Shown here: piece by piece, positions 15,625-24,193 of the stretch | How the letters are laid out: each line of letters begins with the position of its first letter | Position numbering within the stretch: position 1 is the stretch's first letter | Assembly: GCF_039537585.1 (NCBI RefSeq) | Contig: NZ_BAABAU010000004.1 | Location: 372,001 to 436,000, forward strand | Source: Frondihabitans peucedani | Lineage (GTDB): Bacteria; Actinomycetota; Actinomycetes; Actinomycetales; Microbacteriaceae | Direction of reading: 5' to 3' | Length of the DNA stretch: 64,000 bases | Made by a program: the position numbers and the translations under genes | Notes under the pieces: model-generated | The model's input: the letters and a program-made list of their open reading frames with translations, nothing else | Database searches by the model: none | Told to the model about the DNA's origin: nothing

Positions 15625-16851
15625 CTACAGCGGCTTCTCCTCCATGCCCCACGGCGACCCGTATCCGGCGGGCGCGTCGGCGGCGAGGAGCTCGAGGAAC
15701 GGCTTCGCGTCGAACGCCTCCGGGCCGAGCACGCCGGTGCCCGTCCAGGTGCCGTTCGCCAGGAGCTCCAGCGCGATGACCGGGTTGATGGCGGTCTGCC
15801 AGACGACGGCCTGGGAGGAGTACTCGGCCATCGTCTGCTCGTTGTCGGCGACGTGGTAGAGGTACGTCGAGCGAGGCTGGCCGTCTTTGCCGGTGCCGCG
15901 CACCCAGACGCCGGCGCAGGTCTTGCCGCTCATCCGGTCGCCGAGCGTCGCAGGATCGGGGAGCGCCGCGGCCACGACGTCGCGCGGCGACACCTTCACG
16001 CCCTTGACGTCCAGAGGCTTCGTGGAGTCGAGCCCGAGCATGTGCAGCGTCTTCAGCACCTCGATGAACTCGTTGCCGAGGCCGTACTTGAAGGTGACGC
16101 GCTTGGCCTTGGTCCAGCGCGGCATGAGGAGCACCTCCTCGTGCTCGACGTTGACGCACTCGACCGGGCCGATGCCCTCGGGGAAGTCGAACACCTCGGG
16201 CTCGGAGAACGGCGGCGTCGTGTACCAGCCCTTGCCCTCCTCGAAGATCACCGGCGGATTGAGGCACTCCTCGATGGTGGTCCAGATGGAGAACGACGGG
16301 GCGAAGTCGTAGCCCTCGACGACGAGGTTCGCGCCGTCGCGGACGCCGAGCTCGTCGATCTCGCTGAACAGCTCGTCCTCGGCGTAGCGGGCGAAGACGT
16401 CGGACAGGCCCGGCTCGACGCCGATGCCGACGACCGCGAGCCGGCCTCTCGCCTCCCACTCGGAGGCGGCGGCGAACTGCTCGTCGCCGAGTTTGACTCC
16501 GGGCAGCTCGTGCGGCGACGTCGGGTGCGGGTGGCTGAGACTCATCGCCATGTCGAGGTAGGTGGCGCCCGCCTCGAAGCACCCTTCGAAGATCGGCATG
16601 ACGAAGCGCGGGTCGACGGCGTTGAGCACGTGGGTGACCCCGTGCTCCGAGATGAGCGCCGCGACGGACGAGGAGTCGGAGGCGTCGACCCGGGCGGCGA
16701 CGAGCCGCGGGTCGCCCACCTCGGCGACGAGGGCCGTGGGGCGCGCGGGGTCGTAGTCGGCGACGACGAGGGTGTCGAAGAAGTCGCGGCGGACGGCGAT
16801 GCGCACGGCTGCGGAGCCGACGCCGCCGGCGCCGATGATGAGGATCTTCAT
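15625..16851 (-). CDS. Saccharopine dehydrogenase family oxidoreductase
   Basis: The protein has 408 residues. The N-terminal NAD(P)-binding fold shows IIGAGGVGSAAVRIA near residues 5-19. The middle and C-terminal parts (VGIGVEPGLSDVFARYAEDE; GKTCAGVWVRGTGKDGQPR) follow the saccharopine/carboxynorspermidine dehydrogenase pattern. These enzymes join or split an amino acid and a keto acid. The gene starts 9 bp after the stop of an APC permease, so the two form an operon. The permease may import the amino acid or polyamine substrate, whose identity is unknown. Confidence 0.85.
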   Translation of the reverse strand: MKILIIGAGGVGSAAVRIAVRRDFFDTLVVADYDPARPTALVAEVGDPRLVAARVDASDSSSVAALISEHGVTHVLNAVDPRFVMPIFEGCFEAGATYLDMAMSLSHPHPTSPHELPGVKLGDEQFAAASEWEARGRLAVVGIGVEPGLSDVFARYAEDELFSEIDELGVRDGANLVVEGYDFAPSFSIWTTIEECLNPPVIFEEGKGWYTTPPFSEPEVFDFPEGIGPVECVNVEHEEVLLMPRWTKAKRVTFKYGLGNEFIEVLKTLHMLGLDSTKPLDVKGVKVSPRDVVAAALPDPATLGDRMSGKTCAGVWVRGTGKDGQPRSTYLYHVADNEQTMAEYSSQAVVWQTAINPVIALELLANGTWTGTGVLGPEAFDAKPFLELLAADAPAGYGSPWGMEEKPL

Positions 16852-16860
16852 GAGGAGCGG

Positions 16861-18642
16861 CTACTTGCTTTCGTCGAGGTCGGACGGGGAGGCGGGTGTG
16901 GACGTCTCGCGGGTGTCGGCGGCGGGGCCGGTGTGGCGGTCGCCGCGCACTCGCCGACCCGTCTCCGCGTTGATCGCGACGGCGCCGGTGGGGAGGTTCG
17001 AGAGGTCGGGCGAGACCATGGTCGGGAAGTTGCCCGAGTCGGGCAGACCGAAGTTCGCCATGACTCCGTCGCCGGGGGCGAGGACGTAGTCGTCCTGGCG
17101 CTTCGTGAGGGTCTTGCCGAGGAAGAAGTCGGGCTTGATGACGCGCCAGACGACCATCAGCACGGCCCCGAGCAGGAGGCCTCCGACGCCGACGACGGCT
17201 TCGGCGCCGATCCCGAAGATCGTCACGTTCTTGTCGTTCGCGTCGGTCAGCCAGTCGGGCGCGGCAAAGGCGTAGACGCCGTAGACGAAGACCGACAGCA
17301 GCATGATGCCGCCCACCAGCGGGAAGACGCCGCGCATGATGATGCTGCGCGCCGACTGGAACAGCGTCTTGCGGTAGTACCAGACGCAGGCGAAGCCGGT
17401 CATGCCGTAGTAGAACGCGATCATGAGGCCGATGGAGCCGATGAGGGCGTTCAGCAGGTCGACGCTGATGAGCGTGAAGACGAGGTAGAACGCGCACGAG
17501 ATGATGCCCATGCCCACGGTCGACCAGGTCGGGGTGAGGTACTTCGGGTGGATGCGGGCGAACTGCTCGGGCAGCGCCTTGTACACGGCCATCGACAGCG
17601 AGGTGCGGGCGGTCGGCAGGATCGTGGTCTGCGTCGACGCCGAGGCCGACGTCAGGATCGAGAAGCCGAGCAGGGCCATCAGGATCGAGCCGACGACTCC
17701 CCCGCCGAACAGCGTCGGGCCGACCGCCGAGAAGACGTCGTCGGCGTTGTTCAGGTTCGAGAGGCCGATGCCCTTCTCTCCGACGCCCGCGAAGGCGATC
17801 GTGGCGACGGCGACCAGCACGTAGGTGACCAGCAGCAGCACGGTCGACAGGATCGCGGCGCGGCCCGGCGTCTTCTCCGGGTCCTTCGTCTCCTCGTTGA
17901 TGGAGACGGCGGTGTCCCAGCCCCAGTAGATGAAGATGGCGGTCAGCATGGCCGGGGCGATGGTCTGGAAGCCGAGCGGGAACGGGTTCAGCCACGACAG
18001 CGACGGCAGGATCGAGTACGACTCGGCGTTGCCCGAGTACACGCGCACGAGCGCGAAGACGGCGAAGAAGATCAGGATGACGACCTCGAACGCCAGCAGG
18101 AAGTACTGCATCCGCGCCGAGATCTCGATGCCGCGGTAGCAGATGTACGTCATGATGACGATCCACGCGAGGCCCGCAGCGGTGGTCCACACGGGGTTCG
18201 ACGACAGGGCCGCGACCTGCGGGAGCCCGAACGACCCGATGAAGGTGAACGAGTACGATCCTGCGATCGAGGCCAGGTTCGCCATGACGATCACGTCGGC
18301 GGCGATGATGCCCCAGCCGCCCATCCAGCCGGTCTTCGGGCCGAAGGCGCGGGCCGCCCAGGTGAAGGTGGTGCCGCAGTCGGCCTCCGCCTTGTTGAGC
18401 TCCTGGTACGCGACGGCGATCAGGTACATGGGGATGAACGCCAGCAGGATGATGCCCGGAGCCCTGACCCCCGCGATCGTCGCGCCGCCCACCACGATGA
18501 ACCCGAGGCTCGCCGCCAGGCTGTAGGCGGGAGCCGTGGAGGCGACACCGACCACGACGCTCGAGATCAGTCCGAGCGACCCTCCCTTCAGACCCTTGGT
18601 GTCGACGGGCTGCGTGCTGGTCGACGGTTGGGTTGCAGTCAT
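16861..18642 (-). CDS. APC-superfamily amino acid permease
   Basis: The protein has 593 residues and about twelve to fourteen membrane helices. It begins GSLGLISSVVVGVASTAPAY near residue 20, typical of the APC fold (helix 1 break). Conserved segments include ELNKAEADCGTTFTWAARAFGP near 75-95 and WGWDTAVSINEETKDPEKTPG near 235-255. The last 100 residues are cytoplasmic and polar. The start is ATG 18642, preceded five bases away by GGAGG. It is the first gene of an operon with the saccharopine-dehydrogenase-like gene. Substrate: an amino acid or amine, by family. Confidence 0.88.
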   Translation of the reverse strand: MTATQPSTSTQPVDTKGLKGGSLGLISSVVVGVASTAPAYSLAASLGFIVVGGATIAGVRAPGIILLAFIPMYLIAVAYQELNKAEADCGTTFTWAARAFGPKTGWMGGWGIIAADVIVMANLASIAGSYSFTFIGSFGLPQVAALSSNPVWTTAAGLAWIVIMTYICYRGIEISARMQYFLLAFEVVILIFFAVFALVRVYSGNAESYSILPSLSWLNPFPLGFQTIAPAMLTAIFIYWGWDTAVSINEETKDPEKTPGRAAILSTVLLLVTYVLVAVATIAFAGVGEKGIGLSNLNNADDVFSAVGPTLFGGGVVGSILMALLGFSILTSASASTQTTILPTARTSLSMAVYKALPEQFARIHPKYLTPTWSTVGMGIISCAFYLVFTLISVDLLNALIGSIGLMIAFYYGMTGFACVWYYRKTLFQSARSIIMRGVFPLVGGIMLLSVFVYGVYAFAAPDWLTDANDKNVTIFGIGAEAVVGVGGLLLGAVLMVVWRVIKPDFFLGKTLTKRQDDYVLAPGDGVMANFGLPDSGNFPTMVSPDLSNLPTGAVAINAETGRRVRGDRHTGPAADTRETSTPASPSDLDESK

Positions 18643-18778
18643 TCGGGCCTCCATCAGGGGGTGCAGGATCGCGGGTTGCCCAAGAGAACCGGAACCCGCC
18701 GCCACCCGTCAATGCCGTCTCGTCCTGTGCGGCGCGGAGGCGTGCCGTTCTGTCAGGGCCGGCTCCCGACCACAGAGG

Positions 18779-18814
18779 TCGCTCCCGACCACCTCCGGAG
18801 GCGGTCGGGAGCGA
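18779..18814 (-). terminator. Hairpin TCGCTCCCGACC / GGTCGGGAGCGA after the GH92 gene
   Basis: Twelve-base perfect arms are separated by a 12 nt GC-rich loop. It lies just beyond the stop of the GH92 gene, as read on the minus strand. There is no T-run, so it may act in a Rho-assisted way. The bases before it (GGCTCCCGACCACAGA) recur in the hairpin at 58789. Confidence 0.6.
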
Positions 18815-18832
18815 CTCCCGCGGTCGTGTCCG

Positions 18833-21800
18833 CTACCGGACGGTGGCGGCCAGCGTCGCGGCCGAGCTGCCGGAGCCGTCGTCCGCCGTGACCGTGACCC
18901 GGTACGTGCCGCGCGCGGAATACGCGTGGCCCGCCGAGAACGCGCCGGAGGAGGAGACGGTCGCGGTGGTGGTCGCCGAGCCGTCGCCCCAGTTCACGGT
19001 GGCGGTGTAGCCGTCGGTGCCCGGGCGACCCCCGGCGACGGTGCCGACCGACCCGAGGAACGCGGCCCGGGGGCGGAGCGTCAGGTCGGCGGCGGGAGTC
19101 ACGGCGAGCGCCGGGACGGACACGCGGGTGCCGTCCGTGGCCACGGCGAACACGTGGATCCTGCCGGTCGAGGTGATCGACCCGGTCTGCACCGGCAGCG
19201 TGAGCGACACCGGCTTCTTGCCCGTCGGCAGCGTGACCGGTGCCGTCGAGTAGATCGCCGCCACCGTGCTGTCGCCGAGCGAGCCGCCGTCGTAGCGGCC
19301 GCTCGACCTCGCGACCACGATGTTGCCGAAGGACGGGTTCGCCGCGGCTCCGGTCCAGTCGCCGAACTGGATCGGCAGCGCGCTCGTCGAGCCGTCGGAG
19401 TAGGTGAGCGTGCCCACCGTGTCCTGCGGCTTCTCGTTCGCCGTGCCGACGACCGACAGCTGCGTGACGTCGTCGCCGAGGTCGAGCGGGATGACCTGCC
19501 CCGCTCCGGTGGCGTTGTCGGGCTTCCCCGCGGCGACGGTCGGCAGGTCGAACGACAGCGCCGTGCCCGGCACCTTCATCGTCGTCCCGGCGACGAACCC
19601 GTCGGCGGCCAGCGACGACGCGGAGAAGGCGTTGCCCTCGCCGTCGCAGCTCCCGCCGTGGCCGTCCGTGGCCAGGCAGACGCTGTCGTAGGCGCTGGTG
19701 AGCGAGGGCGCCGTCCGCGAGACGGCGTAGGTCGCCGTGGTGGACGCCATCCTGCGCCCGTCCGAGACGGTGACGACGACCGTGAAGCTGCCGGCCGCCG
19801 CGAACGTGTGCTTCGCGGAGATGTCGTAGCTGCCGAGCGCGTTCCGGGTCAGCGTCGCCGCCTGGGGGCCCCGGCCGTCCTGGAAGTCGACCGTCGCCGT
19901 CGAGGTGGACGCCGTCTTGCCGGACACCGTCGCGACCGGGGCGGTGACCTCGGTGCCGACGGAGCCCTTCAGCGACGAGCGGGGCGTGAGCGTGAAGCCG
20001 GTCTGCTTCGCCGTCGGGTCGCTCAGGAGCTCGACCTCCGACAGCGTCGGGAGCCCGCCGTCGGTCGTCCTGGTGAGCGAGAGCCGGTAGTGCGTGTACG
20101 CCGAGGGGTGCGCGATCTCGAACGGACGCGTCTGCGTCCGCCAGGGCCAGGTCTGCCCGGTGCGGCTGTCGACCGTGACCCAGCGGGTGCCGTCCGACGA
20201 CCCCTGGAGCTTCCAGGCGGAGGGCGAGGAGCCCTTCGCACCGTTCGTCAGGGTGTACGACGTGACGGTGGCCGGTCCGGCCTCCGACTGCACGGTGATC
20301 GCAGGATCAGCACTGGCGAACGTGACCGCGGTGGTCGAGTCGTCGTCGGTGAGGGCCGCGATGTCGGTGTCGTCGCTCGACGAGGCCGTCGCGTTCCCCG
20401 CCTTCGTCACGTCGACGAGCGGCACCGGAGTCGTGACCGGCTTCGGCGCGACGGCGCCCCAGCTGGTCGGCTTCGACGTCATGTCGAAGGTCAGCGTGCC
20501 GCCCGCCCGGACCGCCTGCGCGTCGAGCGTGGTCGTCGTGAGCTTCTTGCCGTTCAGCCGAGCACCCGCCACGTAGATGTTCTTCGCGCTGTTCTCGGGC
20601 GCGTCGATCGTCAGACGGTGACCGCCGATCGGCGAGACGACGGCGTGGGTGAACAGCGGTGAGCCGATCGTGTAGGTGTCGGACGCCATGGCGAGCGGGT
20701 AGAAGCCGAGCGAGGAGAAGAGGAACCAGGACGACATCTCGCCGTTGTCCTCGTCGCCCGGGTAGCCCTGGCCGATGTCGCTGCCGACGAACAGGCGGCG
20801 CGTGATCTCGCGGACGGCCGCCTGCGTCTTCGACGGGGCGCCGGCCGCTGCGTAGAGGTACGGGATGTGGTGCGAGGGCTGGTTGCTCATGCCGAGCTGG
20901 CCCATCCGCACGTCGCGCGCCTCGAGCATCTCGTGGATCGTCCCGCCGTAGCCGCCGGGCTTGTCGGCGTCTTCCGGCGTCGCGAAGAACTGGTCGAGCT
21001 TCTTCACGAGGCCGTCCGAGCCGCCGTAGAGCGAGGCCAGCCCGGCCACGTCGAACGGGGCGTGGAAGGCGAAGTTCCAGCCGTCGGTCTCGGTGTACGC
21101 GCCGCCCCACGACTCGGGGTCGTAGTCGGCCTTCGACTGCTGGAACGCGCCGTCCTGGTCCTTCGCCTGGAAGAAGCCGATGGACGGGTCGAACAGCTCG
21201 ACGTACTGCTTCGCCTGGGCGAGGAAGTAGGTCGACTCCTCGCGCAGCTGGGGCTTGCGCGCAGACGGGACCGCGGGATCCTGCGCCAGCTTCGCTGCCA
21301 TCCGGCCGATGCCGTAGTCGTTGACGTAGCCCTCGAGAGCCCAGGAGACGCTCTCGCCGGTGGTGTCGGCGGTGTAGCCGAGGAAGATGCTGGTGTTCAG
21401 CCCCTTCCGGCCGACGCCCGAGCTGGACGGCAGCACGGTCGCGTTCTTCAGGGCGGCGTCGTAGGCCGAGAGGGCGTCCTTCGTGTCGACCCCCTTGATG
21501 TAGGCGTCGGCGAAGGCGACGTCGGAGGAGGTGCCGGTCATCAGGTCGGCGTAGCCGGGGCTCGACCACCTGGCGATCCAGCCGGCGTCCTTGTACTGCT
21601 GGACGAAGCCGTCCATCAGCTGGCCCGCGAGCTTCGGGTAGAGCATCGAGTAGGCGGGCCACGCGGTGCGGTAGGTGTCCCAGAACCCGTTGTTGACGTA
21701 GACCTTCCCGGGCTTCACCTGCGCGTTCGTGGTCGTCGCCGTGGCGGCGCCGACCTGCGGTGCGACGGGGCTGGCGTACTGGTAGACGGGCTTCGAGGTG

Positions 21801-23932
21801 GTGCCGGTGTTCTCGAACTGCGAGTTCGGGTACATGTTCAGGCGGTAGAGGCTGCCGTAGGTCGTGGCGAGCTGGTCGGCGGTCGCGCCCTTCAGCCGGA
21901 TCACGGCGAGGCGCGCGTTCCAGGCTGCCGCGGCGGCCTTCCGGACCGCGGAGAACGACCTGCCGGTGACCTCCTGGCCGAGGTTCCTCGTCGCCTGGTC
22001 GGCGGAGATGAAGCTGGTCGCGAGGCGGAGCTCGACCGTCCTGTCGGACGACGTGTCGAAGGTCGCGTAGCGGGCCGCGGTGCGGTCGCCGGCGGCAGCA
22101 CCGGTGCTGACGGGCTTCGCGTCGAATCGTCCGGACACGAACATCCGGCTGGCGCCGGTCGAGAGACCCGAGCCGCCGTCGACCCAGCCCGAGACCGTGC
22201 CGTCGGCGGCGACGGTGAGGCCGGACGTGCCGGCCACCTGGTCGACGAGGACGCTGCCCTCGTCTCCCCTGAAGGTGAACCGCATCACGGCGGCGTGGTC
22301 GGTCGGCGCGACCTCCGCCTTCATGCCGTCGGTGAAGCGCACCGAGTAGAGGTCGGGCCGGGCCGTCTCGTCGTCGTGGCTGAACTCGAGGGCGCGCTTC
22401 GACAGGGTCGCGTCGGGTGCGGCGCCGTCAGCGCCGGGCGAGGCGGGCAGGATCGCGAGCTGGTTGCGGTCGCCCATCCACGGGCTCGGCTCGTGCGAGA
22501 CTCCGATGCCCTGCAGAGTCGGCAGGTTGGAAGCGTCGTTGGTCGTGGAGTAGTTGTAGAGCCACGACTGGGACGACGCGTCGGTCATCGGCGTCCAGAA
22601 GTTGAAGCCGTTCGGCATCGCGGCGGCGGGGATGTTGTTGCCGCGCGAGAAGCTGCCGGACGAGTTGGTGCCGCGGCGGGTGTCGACATGGTCGACCAGG
22701 CCTTCCTTGGTCGCCGCGACCGGAGCGTCCGCCACCGCGATGTCGTCGAGGTAGCCCTGGAAGCTCGTCGCCGCCTTGCCGCCCGGGTTGTCGTAGGTGA
22801 ACAGCACCTTGGTGACGATCTTGCCACGGAGGGCGCCGAGGTCGATCCGCACCGAGTTCCACTGGTCGGCGTAGAGGATCTTCGAGGCCCCCTGCGCCTT
22901 CGCGGCGATGGCGTCGCCGTGCCCGTCGACGAGGGCGTAGCCGCTCGCGCTGGCGAGGCTGCCGTCGCTGAGCTGCAGGTCGACGGCCGCGTAGGTGGCC
23001 GGGTACTGCAGGTCTCCGCCGAGCTCGGGGAAGATCTTGTAGCTCAGCTGCGTCCGCTTGCCCACCTTCAGGCTCAGGTCGTCGTAGAGCACGTTGGTCG
23101 CGCTGGCTGCGCCGTCGGCTGTGTGCTGACCCGCGTAGCGGAGCGACTTCAGACCGGTGAAGCCCTGGCCCTTCTTCATGTTCGGGCCGGCTGCCGGGCC
23201 GCCGGCGACGACGGTCGCCATCGGGCTCGCCGGGGGTGCAGCGGTCGTGCCGTCCGAGAGGTTCCAGTCGGCGAGCTGCGTGATGCCGTCTCCGGCGTTC
23301 TTCGTGATGTCGAGCCGGTACTCCGAGTACGCGGCCGGCTTCTGCACCGTGTACGCGTCGGTCGCGCCTCGGCCGGCGAACGTCTGGGCCGTCTGCGTGT
23401 CGAGGGTCGTCCAGGTGGCGCCGCCGTCGCTCGATCCTGCGACGGTGAAGTTCGCAGGATCGCGTCCGGGCGAGTCGTTGCCCGACACGAGCGAGTACTT
23501 CGCGAGGGTCTGCGCGCTGTCGAGCGTGTAGGTGATGGTGGCCGTCGACGAGAAGGCCAGCCACTTCGAAGCCGGGTTGTTGTCGGCCAGGTTCGCGGCG
23601 ACCTCGCCGGGGGCGTTCTCGGCGGACGCGTCGACCGCGGTGACGTGCCCGAGGAGGCTGCCCACGGGGAACGCGGCCCGGCCGACGACGTTGACCGGGT
23701 CGCTCAGCGGGGTGCTGGTGAGGGGCTGGGCGTCTCTCGCCTCGAACGAGGTGTGGAAGTCGGCCGTCCCTCCGGATCTCGAGGCCGCCGGTGGCGCGCT
23801 CGCGGCCGTCGCCGACAGGGCGCCTCCCGTGGTCATGAGGGCTGCTGCGGTCACGAAGACCGCTCCTCGGCGCAGGATGCCCCACACCCTCGTCGCCCCG
23901 TCGCTGCGTGTACCCCTGCGTGCTGCTGACAT
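18833..23932 (-). CDS. Secreted GH92 family alpha-mannosidase with accessory discoidin and PKD-like domains
   Basis: The protein has 1,699 residues. A signal peptide (to about residue 45) is followed by an F5/8-type-C-like domain (about 70-200), a beta-sandwich (about 235-400), the GH92 core (about 410-1150), a second F5/8-type-C domain (about 1175-1300) and C-terminal PKD-like/bacterial Ig-like segments (about 1310-1400 and 1600-1699). GH92 marks include NGFWDTYRTAWP near 747, SNQPSHHIPYLY near 1020 and GYPGDEDNGEMSSW near 1060. GH92 enzymes are calcium-dependent exo-alpha-mannosidases acting on N-glycan or yeast mannan. ATG 23932 is chosen over 23965 because AGGAGA precedes it. The promoter and operator are readable upstream. 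Confidence 0.9.
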   Translation of the reverse strand: MSAARRGTRSDGATRVWGILRRGAVFVTAAALMTTGGALSATAASAPPAASRSGGTADFHTSFEARDAQPLTSTPLSDPVNVVGRAAFPVGSLLGHVTAVDASAENAPGEVAANLADNNPASKWLAFSSTATITYTLDSAQTLAKYSLVSGNDSPGRDPANFTVAGSSDGGATWTTLDTQTAQTFAGRGATDAYTVQKPAAYSEYRLDITKNAGDGITQLADWNLSDGTTAAPPASPMATVVAGGPAAGPNMKKGQGFTGLKSLRYAGQHTADGAASATNVLYDDLSLKVGKRTQLSYKIFPELGGDLQYPATYAAVDLQLSDGSLASASGYALVDGHGDAIAAKAQGASKILYADQWNSVRIDLGALRGKIVTKVLFTYDNPGGKAATSFQGYLDDIAVADAPVAATKEGLVDHVDTRRGTNSSGSFSRGNNIPAAAMPNGFNFWTPMTDASSQSWLYNYSTTNDASNLPTLQGIGVSHEPSPWMGDRNQLAILPASPGADGAAPDATLSKRALEFSHDDETARPDLYSVRFTDGMKAEVAPTDHAAVMRFTFRGDEGSVLVDQVAGTSGLTVAADGTVSGWVDGGSGLSTGASRMFVSGRFDAKPVSTGAAAGDRTAARYATFDTSSDRTVELRLATSFISADQATRNLGQEVTGRSFSAVRKAAAAAWNARLAVIRLKGATADQLATTYGSLYRLNMYPNSQFENTGTTSKPVYQYASPVAPQVGAATATTTNAQVKPGKVYVNNGFWDTYRTAWPAYSMLYPKLAGQLMDGFVQQYKDAGWIARWSSPGYADLMTGTSSDVAFADAYIKGVDTKDALSAYDAALKNATVLPSSSGVGRKGLNTSIFLGYTADTTGESVSWALEGYVNDYGIGRMAAKLAQDPAVPSARKPQLREESTYFLAQAKQYVELFDPSIGFFQAKDQDGAFQQSKADYDPESWGGAYTETDGWNFAFHAPFDVAGLASLYGGSDGLVKKLDQFFATPEDADKPGGYGGTIHEMLEARDVRMGQLGMSNQPSHHIPYLYAAAGAPSKTQAAVREITRRLFVGSDIGQGYPGDEDNGEMSSWFLFSSLGFYPLAMASDTYTIGSPLFTHAVVSPIGGHRLTIDAPENSAKNIYVAGARLNGKKLTTTTLDAQAVRAGGTLTFDMTSKPTSWGAVAPKPVTTPVPLVDVTKAGNATASSSDDTDIAALTDDDSTTAVTFASADPAITVQSEAGPATVTSYTLTNGAKGSSPSAWKLQGSSDGTRWVTVDSRTGQTWPWRTQTRPFEIAHPSAYTHYRLSLTRTTDGGLPTLSEVELLSDPTAKQTGFTLTPRSSLKGSVGTEVTAPVATVSGKTASTSTATVDFQDGRGPQAATLTRNALGSYDISAKHTFAAAGSFTVVVTVSDGRRMASTTATYAVSRTAPSLTSAYDSVCLATDGHGGSCDGEGNAFSASSLAADGFVAGTTMKVPGTALSFDLPTVAAGKPDNATGAGQVIPLDLGDDVTQLSVVGTANEKPQDTVGTLTYSDGSTSALPIQFGDWTGAAANPSFGNIVVARSSGRYDGGSLGDSTVAAIYSTAPVTLPTGKKPVSLTLPVQTGSITSTGRIHVFAVATDGTRVSVPALAVTPAADLTLRPRAAFLGSVGTVAGGRPGTDGYTATVNWGDGSATTTATVSSSGAFSAGHAYSARGTYRVTVTADDGSGSSAATLAATVR

Positions 23933-23983
23933 CGTCGTCGCTTCTCCTGTGTGATCTTCAGGCATGACGGGCGGCGTCCGGTT

Positions 23984-23999
23984 ATGACAGCGTTGTCAT
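23984..23999. promoter_or_regulatory. LacI-type operator for the GH92 gene
   Basis: ATGACAGCGTTGTCAT is a near-perfect 16 bp palindrome of the type bound by LacI-family regulators in Actinobacteria. It sits between the -10 box and the start of the GH92 gene, where binding would block transcription. The regulator could be the LacI protein at 9806 or one outside the window. Confidence 0.75.
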
Positions 24000-24008
24000 G
24001 CAGAGTCC

Positions 24009-24037
24009 TGTCTACCCCCTCTCGGGGGTGAGGTCAA
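24009..24037 (-). promoter_or_regulatory. Sigma-70 type promoter of the GH92 gene
   Basis: On the minus strand TTGACC (24032-24037) and TAGACA (24009-24014) are separated by exactly 17 bp. The start point would fall at the edge of the LacI-type operator at 23984-23999. Confidence 0.75.
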
Positions 24038-24086
24038 CCCTCTGCTGCGTCTCGACCGGCGCCCAACAGGGGCAGAAGTGCCCCCG

Positions 24087-24100
24087 GGGCACTTGTGCCC
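24087..24100. promoter_or_regulatory. Inverted repeat GGGCACTTGTGCCC, copy 2
   Basis: This is identical to the 14-mer at 10903. Here it is also the right half of a larger inverted pair with GGGGCAGAAGTGCCCC starting near 24070. It lies about 95 bp before the start at 24194 and upstream of the divergent GH92 promoter. Confidence 0.5.
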
Positions 24101-24193
24101 TCGCCCGCTCTGGGGCGGGAATCGACGGCTTCCGCGGCACTAGTGTGACGCCACACCCGGCCGTCGCCGGGCACGGATCCACCCGGAGGACCC

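Noticed and set aside
20867-23929. Long plus-strand reading frame of about 1,020 codons opposite the GH92 gene
   Set aside because: It is antisense to a gene with clear domains and is Arg/Gly/Val-rich noise typical of high-GC DNA; the same applies to the 1,012-codon plus-strand frame at 15853-18891 and many others.
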